Below, piece after piece: positions 12,001-24,752 of a stretch of DNA of 64,000 nucleotides. The notes under the pieces are model-generated. The model was not told the DNA's origin. It ran no database searches and saw only the letters and a list, made by a program, of their open reading frames with translations. This DNA comes from Trichobilharzia szidati. Its lineage: Eukaryota > Platyhelminthes > Trematoda > Strigeidida > Schistosomatidae. Position numbers and translations under genes: made by a program. The stretch's first letter is position 1; each line of letters starts with the position of its first letter. The DNA is taken from NCBI GenBank assembly GCA_944472155.2, contig OX235274.1, forward strand, positions 31,246,052-31,310,051, written 5' to 3'.

Positions 12001-15000
12001 AGATTTTTATATACATTATTGTTAACAGACAAACAGCGTCTTCTGACTGGTTGTTTTATTGCTGAAGGTTATTCTGTCATCTCTTCGTGGCTGTTTCTTA
12101 AAAAGTCAGGTCATATATCTGCGAATCGTATTTACACACGTTAAGTCTGCTGAGATTGGTTGTTGAGTTCCTCAAGGTTAGGCTTTGTTCTTGTTATTGT
12201 TTTTTCTCATGACCCTGATTTGGGGACGTAAACATTGACGAAAATTGCTGTCTACAATTTTGACTTGTATACAGCTCTCACCACAGTAGTAGTCCTTACA
12301 CATAGATATTTCTGAATATGCGACCGTAGGCATAAGGCACGCGAGCTGTTTGAACTAATCACTTTTATCATTTTTCGGTATTTTATTGCAAACAAACTTT
12401 ATTTTTTGATATCTGTTGATAATAATAATCACCATAGCCCACCTTTATTATATCAAGAAACCTGTGCTTTCTCAAAGGAATCAGCTCATCTCATTTGACA
12501 TCACTGTTAAATATTGTCATGAGAAAAATTTTAGGAAATGTCCTAATGTCTAGTTTACTAGGTCATCCTGAGCCCAGAAAAAGAGAGAAACTTGGGAATG
12601 GGGACATGCGCCTTACATGGGAAAACCAATCCAGTCGCTGCATAAACTTCAAAGCACAGGAAGGTTTCAAACATAAACTTATTCTTAGCTGAATTCAGAG
12701 AGCCGACATAACGCCGGCTGATGAAAGTCTTCAGGAAACCAGTCAGCCCAAAAACAAGCATGAGGACATGGAATGCTCGCATAATTTTCGAAGCTGGAAA
12801 GGCTTCTGAGATTGCAAAAGAAATGAAAAGATATGGTATAGGAGTGCCAGGAATGTGTGAGAGTAGATGGAATGGAAGTGGACTCTTCAAATTGCTAACT
12901 AGAGAGTCGAGAATCTACTCTGGTCACACAGACGACAACTATGAACATGCTGATGGAACGTTCATTGTGATATTACCAATAACATCAGAAGCTCTCATGC
13001 AGTGTGAACCAATCTCTTCCGGAATAATAACAGCAAGATTCAACTCAGAAGGTAGGAAAACTGCAACTATCCAGTTCTACTCTCATATAAACACCTTTTT
13101 GACAGAAGAGGCGATGAAGATAGGATTTCTAGCAACCAGAGGAGATGATGACACTTAACCAGCGACAGAAAGAGGGGAATTTGAAGGAATTTACCTCTCT
13201 CACTTATCTAGGCAGCACTGTTTAAACTGCAGCTAGGTAGCACGGATAAGAATGTCGGAAGCAGGATCAAAGAAGCGAGAAGAACTTTCACTGACCTGAA
13301 ATCAGTCTGGAAATCTACTGCAATCAGCGTAAAGAATAAGATTCGGATTGCCAACACTAATATCGAGTTTGTCGTTACTTCCACTTAGTTCAGAGGCTTA
13401 ACACTTCACGAAAAGCACTTACAACAATCTACAAACTTTCATGAGCAGCTAACTTCGCGCCATACTGAAGACCAGATGACTAGATGGGAAGGATTAGCAA
13501 CAAGGGATTCTAGCAAATAGCCGACCAATAACCTATCTCCTGGGAAGCACACAAAAGTGTATGGAGATGGATTGAACATAAACAGAGAAGACTGTTGAGT
13601 AACATCACAGTCCAGGCAGGTCCTCAAGTGGAAGTCAAATGAGAAATGAATGCTTAAGTATAGGTCCGAGTGTGACATGGTAAAGATCCAATAAGGAGGA
13701 AATGAAAGCTTATGGACAGTAGTGAGGCCAGCTAAAGATGATCACAGAGAGCAGGATCAAGTGTAGATATGCCACTTAAGCCCTTTGTTCCATTCAGAAC
13801 AAAAGGAAATACTAATAATATTTCTTACATTTTCAAACGGCTAAATTTTGTTCAACCATAAATCTAAGGGCCTACTTGTAGATTACTTCTGATCAACAAA
13901 TATAACTGAAGAAGTTAGAAAAGTGAGGTTATTATTGGTTGGCAAACAAATAACATATTTTTAAGGCGTAATATAAAAGCCATCAACTGAAGTATACTTT
14001 CATATGAACTGTGATCAAGATTTGACCGGATAGTTGCAAAATAATTGAGCGCTGAGTGAGAAGTAGACATTTATAAAATTATATTTGTAAAATCTCAGCG
14101 AAATTGAAATGATTAATTAATGATTAACTAAGTAATTTCCCTGAAGAAGTTCGGACCAGATTGCCGAACGAAACGTTGGAATTAATCATTTCAATTTCGC
14201 TGAGATTTTACAAATATAATTTTATAAATGAAGTATACTTTCATTCTATTATTATTGTTTCCTTTAATTCCTAGAGGAACATAGGGCTTCAGCCTCACGT
14301 CCCCACTGCCTTCGGTTCTCTACCAACATTTTCACCAGGCTTCACGTCTGCCCACATGATTTCATCTCCTTTTCACATGACCTCCTCCATGTCACCCTCA
14401 CACTAACGATCAACTCATCGCTTCTTATTCGGGTTCCACTCAAGCCATGGCTTGTCTTGTGATGTCACTTAACGGCTTGTTTTCTCAGAATATGGACAAT
14501 CCACCTCCATTTCTTCCTGCATATTTGTTGCACAATTGGTTCCTGCTTGGTTGGTTCGTTCCCAGAGATCCCTCCCTGTTGCTGATCTTTTCTGGCCATC
14601 TGATCTTGAGCAAGGTGTTGAGCGAAGACAGCTGTTGATGAAGGTCTGTAGTTTGTTTGAGGTGCTCTTCATGACGCGCCAAGTCTCTGATCCGTATAGT
14701 AGCACTGACTTCACATTGGAGTTCAAAATCCGGATCTTGTTTTTCATGCTGAGTGCTGTTGATCTCCACACAGACTTGATAGTAATGAAAGCTTGCCTTG
14801 CTTTCCCGATCCCCGCTTTGATATCCTCGTCAGTTCCATCGGCCTGTAGTTGAAACTATGCTTCTCAGGTCGGTAGGTAGGTGAAGGATGTTGCTTATTT
14901 CAGATTCCTCCCATTTATACTGATTGTTGTCTGTTGTTGTTGCTGTTGCTGTTGGCCAGGAATCTTCATCACCTCTGTTTTCTCTATGTTCACCTGAAGT

Positions 15001-18000
15001 CCTATCTTCTCTGGATTCTTCTTCTGCCAACTTGTTGCTTTTCACTTGCATATCTTCCAGTTTGTGGGAAATCAGACATATATCATCGGCGAAGTCCAGA
15101 TCCTCCACGTCTTTTGTGGGTTCATTTTATGCCTGTCTCCTAGCTGCCGCTGTCTGTCGCATTATCCAGTCTACTGCAATCAGTAAAATCAATGGAGACA
15201 GTAGGAAGCCTTGTCTTACTCCCGTCTTCACTTCAAAGGATTCCGTGAGTTTCCCGTTGTGGATTACTTGGCATGCAGCATTGTCGTACAACTGTTGGAT
15301 GAGATGTATAATTGTTGGCGGCACCCCATAGTAGCAAAGTAGTTTCCAAATACCTCTCGATCGACGCTGCGCTATCGAAGGCCTTTTTCAAAGTCAATGT
15401 AGTTGAGATAGAGAGCTGACTGCCATTCCAAGCTCTGTTTAATGATGATCCGCAGTGTTGCGATTTGATCGACGCATGACTTGTTCCTCCTGAATCCAGC
15501 CTGTTCCGGTCGAAGTTTTTCATCCAGGGTGGCTTGTTTGATTCTCTCTTCAGGATGATGTGGCGTAGTATTTTGCTTGGGGTTGACAGTAGCATAATGC
15601 CGCGCCAGTTCTTATGCTCCTGTATACCTTTAAGTTACTATTATTATATCTTATTTATTATGCTTCACTTTTCTTTCCCTTTTAGGCTGAATACGATCCA
15701 CACAGTGCCAAGAAGCATTTATTACCAGTTATAGCACGTTATCAAATTGAACAATTAGCTATCCCATTGTGTTTAAGCATGTTACCACCGTATTATAAAG
15801 AAGAATTCTTTTTTGTATCGACTTCAACTTCTAAAATGAAATTGTATAATACAGCCACTTTAATGTGTCGTAAAACGGTTAGTTCATATCCTCAAGGTAT
15901 CACATACACTAAGTAAGTTGAAAATTATTATTATTATTATAAAACACTTTAAATGAATGAATGAGTAGTTCCCATCTATGAAGATTATACATTTTTTAAG
16001 TGTTTAGCTGTCTTGAATATTATTGGTAAGCCTTGTAAATGAAAAGTCTGTTGTTGTTGTCTCAGTAACAGCAAGAAATGCTACCATACGACCAGAAAAT
16101 CAACCTTACACAATAGTGGATTTTAGATATCATTACCAGAATGACTCATGCGTTATTCTCCAGAACAGTCCTCTGTAAATCTGGAGACTGACGTCCATAT
16201 AGATTTAAAATCAACGAACATGCTTACGTCTACTATGTTTGAAACATATACCCAGAACTTCAGAGTTTTACTTTAGAAGGTTTGAATGGTTGTGAATTTT
16301 ACTAGTTAGTTCGCTCATCTGTAAGATATACGCAGTTTAAATACTTTCTATTATAGAAACAGACACTTGATAGAGTATATACATGTAAAAATATTTTTTT
16401 TCAGTCAACTTGATATCACTTACACAGAATCTACATGTCTACACTCAGTGCTGGTAACAACAGTACCTAATTATAGAAAGTTGCCTGATATTATCTGGTT
16501 GGTGATACCATTGATTATGCATTTTGACTGAGTTGTGTTCTCTGTGAGCTGCTGATTTAATCGTGAGACTTTTTTCGTTGCCTTCTGTGGTCAGATATGT
16601 TAGTTAATTAAGCTGCCGATCGATACGATCAGGTAAATGCCCGCAGAATAAATCAGATGAAATGTTATTCCATATTAATTTGTTTACCGGATATATCAAA
16701 CACAATGAAACAATACTGTTTGCGGGATAACTTTTTGAACACAATTTATCGTTCACAACCATACCACCTGTAACTACACAACTTCGAAACTTCAGTTTAA
16801 TAGCTCTGTTTATTCCACCAGAAGACATCCTGCTAAGAGTGCAGCTACGCCTGACTTCTATAGTATTCCAAAGAAAAATATACAAACAGATGAAGTGTGA
16901 TGGGGTCACCAATATCCGGGATAGTGGCAGATGTATTTATGGATAGGTGAGGAAACTTAGCGACTGAAACGTTCTGCAAAACCACACGAAGTTTAGTGGA
17001 TATATGTACTGAAACACAAGTTAAAATAGGTTACTCAAACTTATCAACTCAAAGGTAGAGGCAGTTCAATTCACTTATGAATTGGGAAGTCAGGAAGGGG
17101 AACTTCCAATGTCAGATTATATCATAAAAAGTAAAGAAGATGGGAAGTTAAATACTAGTGTTTACAGGAAACATACACACTCAATCCAATATTTGGATTT
17201 TGGTTCATCCCATGCTGTGTCAGTAGAGATAGGATTTCATCATAAGCTGACATCAGTTAGAGAACCATTGGACAACGTGGGAGTACTGGACAGCTGTTTC
17301 ATCCCTATATGGGACTCTTCATCAGTACGCACCCACCACCAGGCTTCAAACCCATGACCATCCGGTCACAAGGCAAGCTCGTAGACCACTGAGCCACTGA
17401 GACCCAATCCAATGGCTAGCCCATGAATTCTAACTTCTGCCAATTCACGATATAGCGAGACCACTAGCCAATGTCTTCGGTGAGTATTTGTCCTCACACC
17501 CGACCTGCTGCACTCTACTGGTCACGAATTTCCACTAGAACCCCAGGTAACTGCCTACCTGAATGGGGCCAGTCGCCAGTGAACATCTCATCGATATTCA
17601 TGGTCCATTGGATCGGGTCCCAGTGCCCTAATTGTCTACGAGCTCGCTTTGTGACCGGATGGTCATGGGTTCGAACCCTGGTGGTGAGTGCGTACTTATG
17701 AAGAGTCCCAAACTAGGACGAAACAGTTGTCCAGTACTTAGGTGGTTTCCCAACTCTTCTCTAGCCGATGTCAGGTCATGATGAAATCCTGTAACCAAAA
17801 AATTAGGATTATTGGAATGTTTGTGTAACATAACAAAAAACTGAATATTACCGAAGAAAATCTAAGGTAGGAAGTTAGGCATATATGAAAAGCTCTGAAA
17901 CTTAATAATTGCCTCAGTAAATTAATCAGAAAGTATGTCCAAAATAGTGGAAATGAAATTAATACTAATATTACTACTACTGATAATGATAAGGACGACA

Positions 18001-21000
18001 AGCATGGCAAACAAACACAAAGTAATGGAAACACCAAGAAAAGGGAATTTCAGTTCTCAATAGTACTTCCATACTAAGAAGGAACCACTGAACCACCTTA
18101 TATAGAGTACTCTTATCGAAGCAGGAATGAAAGTGACATTCAAACCCACAAACTCAATTAGAAACAAGCTTTATCGGTTAAAGTATCCTGTGGAACCCAC
18201 CAAAACAGAATAATTCGATTTTTCTAATACCACGCACTGACTGTCAGGTCAAATATATATGAGTTAAGTCGTAGGACAGGGTAAGTTAGATTAGCCCAAC
18301 ATAAAAACCTACCAAAATGTGGATTAGTTGACCCTAATATGATGAGAAATCTTGAAAATAACTCAGCTGTAGTATTACATGCGGATGCACATAGCCATAC
18401 AATAGGATGGGATAAGATAACAGTGTTTAAATCTAATTCAACAAGGTGAAGGGAGAAACTAATAGCGGTAGATTTATTTATCGAATCAACTGAGCATATA
18501 TGCAACAGGAATGATGCAGCATTTGTCCCAGACACCTGAGAAATTTTACTACTTCTACAACAAATGGGGATGAAGGAATAAAGAGAACGACAAAAGAATG
18601 GTTACTGAACAAAGAATATTCTTTTCGATAACGCCTTCATCATCAGGTTCTACAGTTATATATACATAATAATAGTGAATGAATGAATGAATTAGTGTTA
18701 TTAACAACATTAATGTTGCTTAAATAACATCGAATCAATAATAATATTAATTGATTACAGTTCAATAGCATCAACATCAAAATACACCGAAAATCAGATT
18801 TCTTTCTAAGAAAACTAAAAAATGTACCTTTTAACAACCTTATCAGAAAATTCCCATTTTATTGCCGGTATATGGATGACACCTTTATTTTTTGTGGTAA
18901 TGATTCGGATAGGAACACAATAGCGACTCAGTTTAACGAAATACATTTTGCTACGAAATTCACGTGTGAAGAAGAATCCCAAAATAGTATTACCTTCCTA
19001 GATGTCCTCTTGCAAGAAAACCAGATGGTAGTATAAAGAAAAATTTTGCGTAGGAAAAGCACATAGACAGGACAATATGCACATTTTCGTAACTTCTCTC
19101 CTCCCCAGTACAAAAGAAATTTAGTAAGGACTCTCAGCCACAGGGTTAGAGTTATATGCTCAGAAGAGATAACTGAAGATGAACTAAGGATTGGATATGA
19201 CACCCTAATTGAAAATAGCTATCCAGAAAAGTTCATCAAGAAACACATGACCAAGAAATCGGAAAAGGGCCACTCTCCGTCTGTGAATAAAAAGCCTTTA
19301 TATATACGACTGCAATTCAAGAGTGATGCACCTAGTGCATTAATTACTAAAAAGTTAAGAGAATCTATTCAAAGAACTTCTAATGCTGGCAAACTACAAG
19401 TCATATTTTCTACACGACCGAGGGTGATTCCTTGATCGAGAGATAAAGTACCTAGACTAGTCACTTCTAATTTTTATCTACCAGTTCAGCTGCGCTTGTA
19501 GAGCCAGTTATATTGGCCGTTGCTCTAGAAACTTGATTTTTCGTGCTAGAGAACACCTATCAGTATGGTTAAATAAAGGTGTAGTGAGATGCATCAAAAG
19601 CTCGGTATTAGAACACCTGATCCAAACCGGCCACAAAGCCAGCATTCAAGAATCCTTCTCCATCATCTACTGGGTATCAAATAAATTGCCAAAAGCGTCC
19701 AGGTATCGCATAGTCTAAACAGTAGAGGCTATCGTGATTCGCGTGAAACAACCAGTGCTTTGTGTGCAAAAGAAGCAAGTCCAGCAACTACTACTGCCCT
19801 GGCCTTAAATGGAGACTATAAATTTGTATTATTATCTTCCTTAATTTTTCTGTTATTCACTGTATTGTTATGTTGATGTTGTAGAACTGCAATCCATTGA
19901 TATAATTATTATTGATTTTATTTTATTTAAACAGCATTAATGTTGTTAATAGTACTAATTCATTGACTATTATGGATGCATACAATTGTAGAACCTGGTG
20001 ATGAAGTTATCGGAAAGAATATTCTTTGTTCAGTAACCATTCTTTTGAGAAAACGTTTAAAAGGCATTTTTAATCAGCTAGAACTACAAAAATCAAGTTT
20101 CCAAATTATATAGTTACAATTGATGATAATGATTATAAACTTCTTCATGCAGTAAACGATGATACTGTTTCACTGTGTGATATATCTAATAGAAATAAAC
20201 TATTATGAAATTACATACTGTTAAAGTGCCGAAGTCTTACACACATATATATTAACCTAATATCTTCTTATTTGCTCATTGGTCTGGCGTTAAGGTACCC
20301 TCCTAATTGGAAATATTCTGAAAAAACTGCTAATAACAGTGATAGTAGTAGAAATCGTTTTTCTCGTTGAAATTATCCATTAAACGTGAAATTAGATGGT
20401 TGGAGGCAATTAGCAAGAGGCCTTCAACCTGGGTTTCGTGCTAGTTGTCACTCACCAGTCAGTTAGCAAGGCATACCTGCAACCTTGCAGGAACTGATTT
20501 ACCTTCTGACATTCGAACGCGTATCACCAGCCAGAGCTGCAATGAGAAATGACCTCCTGTAGGACTGTATTGTATACTTTGATTGGACACTAGCCAGGAA
20601 CTTTTGTGATGTGTCTAGTCCTTTCTTTGGTGCGGACTGAATTCTACCAGTCTAGTGGTCACATTACAAACCTGACTGATAGAATTCAGTCTGCACCAAG
20701 CAAAGTACTAGAGACATCACACTAGTTACTAGTGTCCAATCAAAAATCCATTAAACTGTTAAATAATCAAAGAATAACTCATTGATTTGAAACCTAAATT
20801 TTTATCCAAGGTATATGGATCTTTTCTAAGAAAAGAATGTAGACTGAAACTCAACGTCGAGTTAATGAAGAGTGTAAAATCAGCATTACACTTGAAAGCA
20901 TCTCAGTACTACACGAATTTCTTAGATATAACTGAATACATCTAAGCATACCTCATCTTCCCCTTTATTTCTATTTGTCACTATCCTTTCTACTGCATTT

Positions 21001-24000
21001 CATTATTCTTATATTTTTCATATTTGTAAAGAATTATAAACAAAAAAAACCGCATTTTAAATGTAATCTACATCCTTACCAATATTTACATATATACTCA
21101 GAGTTATTCCCCTGATTTCAAAGTCAAACGCTTCAAATTACTTTATGGTATGCATATCAAAAGAACGTTTAGCCTTAACTATGCTACCGTTGGACGGTGA
21201 TCCATTGAAGTCAACAAATATTATAGCACATCCAAGTGATGGCCGTGGGATAGGAAATTCTGTTGCACTAGCTATTGATAGAAACGGGGATTATGCATTC
21301 ACTGCTGGTGGTCCAGACACTTGTATACACATGTGGAGATTAAAACCAAGGTGAGATAAAAGTTGTTAAACATTCTTTTACTTTGCATTTTTCTGTATTT
21401 GCAATTTTTTGAACCTAAACTGATTTACCAAAGATGTAATATTCTACGATTTGTAAGTGTACTTGCTCTAAGAAGCTGGACTGAATAGAATCTTTTGGTA
21501 TAAGCATTAAAAAATTACTGTGTAATAAAGGAACAAGTATTAAAAGTTGTGGAGAATTGAGGAGAAATTTCAAAAACGTCAGAAATGGCGATATTTTGAT
21601 TCGGCTGAAAATGTAAATATTTGTACCACCCATCTTTGATCATTTTACACTTTGTTGTTTAATTATTCTGATGAATTAAAGAACGGAATTACGATATTAA
21701 TATATATGTGTTATCAATCTCTCCCTCCACCCTGTGACATTAGATTTTGAAACTGTCATCTCACCTCATCCCATCCTATTGTATGGTTGTGTGTAATTGC
21801 ATGTAGTGAGTGCTATAGCTGAACTATTCTCTAGATTTCTTATCTTATTTGGGTCAACTAATCTAGAATTGTTTGATGAAAGAGTTGTACTCAGGGTGTA
21901 CGTGGAAACAAAATATACGGAATTACACAAGGATTTTAAGTAGAAAAATAAGCATGCAAACAAAAGTTAAGTCAAATCAAACAAACAACCTCAACTTTTG
22001 TTTCTTTGTTTGATGTGACTTAACTTTTGTTTGTATGCTTATTTAATCTAGAATTTGCTAGGTTTTTGTGCTCGGCTAGTCTGACTGCCCCTGTTCTACT
22101 AGTTTGACCTATGTATTTGACCTGACAATCATTGCAGTCAGAGTATTAGATAAACTAAATTGTTTTGTTTTCAAGGCTCCACAGGATTGATTTTTTAACC
22201 GACAAAGCATGTTTCTAACTGAGTTTTTGTATTTGAATGCCAGCCACTTTTATTCCTGCCTCGTTAAGAATTCTGCGTAAGGTGGTTTCCGAGGTTCCTT
22301 CCTTGTATGGAATTACTAATGATAATTTAGATTCCTTATTGTTGGTGTTGTCTTGAGCATATTTGACATGCATGTCGTCATTAATATTACTATTATTATT
22401 ACTATTATTATTATTATTACTATCACTATCACTACTATCATCATTTATTTTATTTTTACATTTCCCTACATAAATAATGATAGTAGTGATAGTGATAGTA
22501 ATAATGATAATAACTGTAATAATAATAGTAATATTAATGACGACATGCATGTCAAACATGCGCAAGACAACACCAACAATAAGGAATCTAAATCATCAGT
22601 AGTAATTCCATACAAGGAGGGAACCTCGGAAACTTTACGCAGAATTCTTAACAAACAGGCAGGAATAAAAGTGGCTGGCATTCAAACCCACAAACTCAAT
22701 TAGAAACATGCTTTGTCGATTAAAGGATCAATCCTGTGGAGCCTTTAAAACAAAACAATTTAGTTTATCTAATACCCTGACTGCAATGATTGTCAGGTGA
22801 AATACATAGGTCAAACTAGTAGAACAGGGGCAGTCAGACTAGCCGAACATAAAAACCTAACAAAATCTAGATTGGTTGACCCGAATAATGTAAGAAATCT
22901 AGAGAATAGTTCAGCCATAGATAGCACTCATTACATGCAATTACACATAACCATACGATAGGATGGGATGAGGTGAGATGACAGTTTTAAAATCTAATGT
23001 CACAGGGTGAAGGGAGAGATTGATAACAGAAGCTTTGTTTATCGAATCAACTACAAATACATGTAATAGGAATGATTCAACACCTGTCCACCCAGACATC
23101 TGGAAAATTCTACTACCCCAACGACGACAAACAGGAGAGAACAAAGAAAACTATAAAACTCAAGTTTCGAAGTCGTGTGATTATAATTGATATGATTATG
23201 GAAAATAAATTTTGTTCGAAACGTCATCCAGTAAATAATACTGTTTCACTGTGTGATACATCTAATAAACAAACTAATATGCAATTACGATATCTTGGCA
23301 CAGATACAAAAGACTCTTGTGCCATTTATTTACTAACTTACGTCGTCTCTGGCGTAGATGTGATGCCTGGCTATCTATCAATTGATGTGTGTACTGTGCA
23401 CCAGTTCACTCTGTACTCCTTTAATGCTGTGATTCATGGCAACTGAAAGCGGAATATACCAACATACATGGCTGTCTTTGACCGAAGATTTGTATATCCT
23501 ATTTTCCATGTTAAATGGTATAATGTGGTGAGTAATAATGAGGAGGGAAAGTCAGTCGTTAAGGTTGTGAAGCTATATCTATTGAGATGACTAGGGGATG
23601 TATTGCTCATGCTGAAACACCCTCTTCCTTGATGGGCGACGTTAGCCGATACAGGGTTGTGTTGGAAAAAAGTTGGTGGTGGTCAAACAAAAACCTGGAA
23701 TAAATCCGTGAAGTCTATGACAGTTGGTTTGAGCAACGTAAGGAGGTGTAGACTGTCTGGTTGGGTTCCTCAGGATGCTAAGAGCTGATGACTGGAGACC
23801 ATTGGTGATATGGCTCAAAATCGTTCTCATTGGCACAGATTTTTTTTGTCATATCCATGGAACCCTCATCTTCCTCCACATAATAATGCTTCTTCTGTCA
23901 CGCTTCTGCTTCTGATGGATCTTCTGAATCGCTTTTTTTTCTATCTTTGAGTGATACACTGAGTGTAGTAACTTAAAGTGATACACTTCTGACTATTAAC

Positions 24001-24716
24001 CTCACACGGATCAAAAATTCAGTAGGTACTAGATATCTGGAGACCTCGTAATTTCTGATGCTGTTAGTCAATACAGATCTACTAGTCCATAATTAGACTT
24101 GCGCCAATGGTTCAATCATGGTAAGCTCACCAACCAAACAAGTGGTCGGGATTTGATTCCCGACCGATGCACTCTCAAACCTCGCCTAGATCGTTGAAGA
24201 GAGGAGGTTGGGCGTACGGCTAGGAATCCCACCCAGCAAAATATTAGTACCTCTGTTTCTCTAAACTCAAAGGAATGACTCCAGTACTAAGTTTCTTGAT
24301 TGTTTCATCTGATATGAATTGAATTTTTTCAAGTTTCTTCAGTTCTGTTAGAATAAACCTCTGTTCCCTCTTCTCAGCATCTTATAGTTTTGATCATTCA
24401 TAGAACTTCCATAAAATAACAAAATCTACTTTTTGACAGTCAAGAATAATGAGTATTGTGGAATAAATAACTGTTTTCAGATCTACTCAAAAATAATTCC
24501 CTTACAGTATTGATTAACTTAAGCATTTATTTGAACAAAGCAAGAACTACAATTTTAGCAGAATAAAGTGGCAACATCTTTTATTTCGTTGCCTTCTCGT
24601 CAGCTGCTTACAGGCCAAAGACATTATTAAATATATCTGAAAAAACAATTTTAACATACTTGCACAGAGTTCATTTTAAACAAAAATCAATCGATCAATA
24701 TACACATACACTAATA

Positions 24717-24752
<36 letters not shown>

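Noticed and set aside
15898..15912. Alternative 5' splice site GTATCA at 15898 in CFAP251
   Set aside because: Using it would break frame with the next exon. The GTAAGT at 15913 restores a Lys codon across the junction.
17690..17720. Hammerhead in the right arm of the 17.2-kb SINE-B
   Set aside because: The core reads CTTATGA; the essential G is replaced by T, so it should be inactive.
22380..22520. CRISPR-like or tandem array
   Set aside because: The repetition is simple trinucleotide sequence in a eukaryotic retroelement. There are no spaced direct repeats.
22353..22703. Plus-strand 116-codon protein and its near-twin on the minus strand (22215-22565)
   Set aside because: Both are translations of the inverted PLE-B arms, including a low-complexity ATT/ACT tract. 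They are not independent genes.
24718..24750. AT-repeat as regulatory element or origin
   Set aside because: It is an ordinary (AT)n microsatellite beside a Penelope-like 3' end, with no supporting context.
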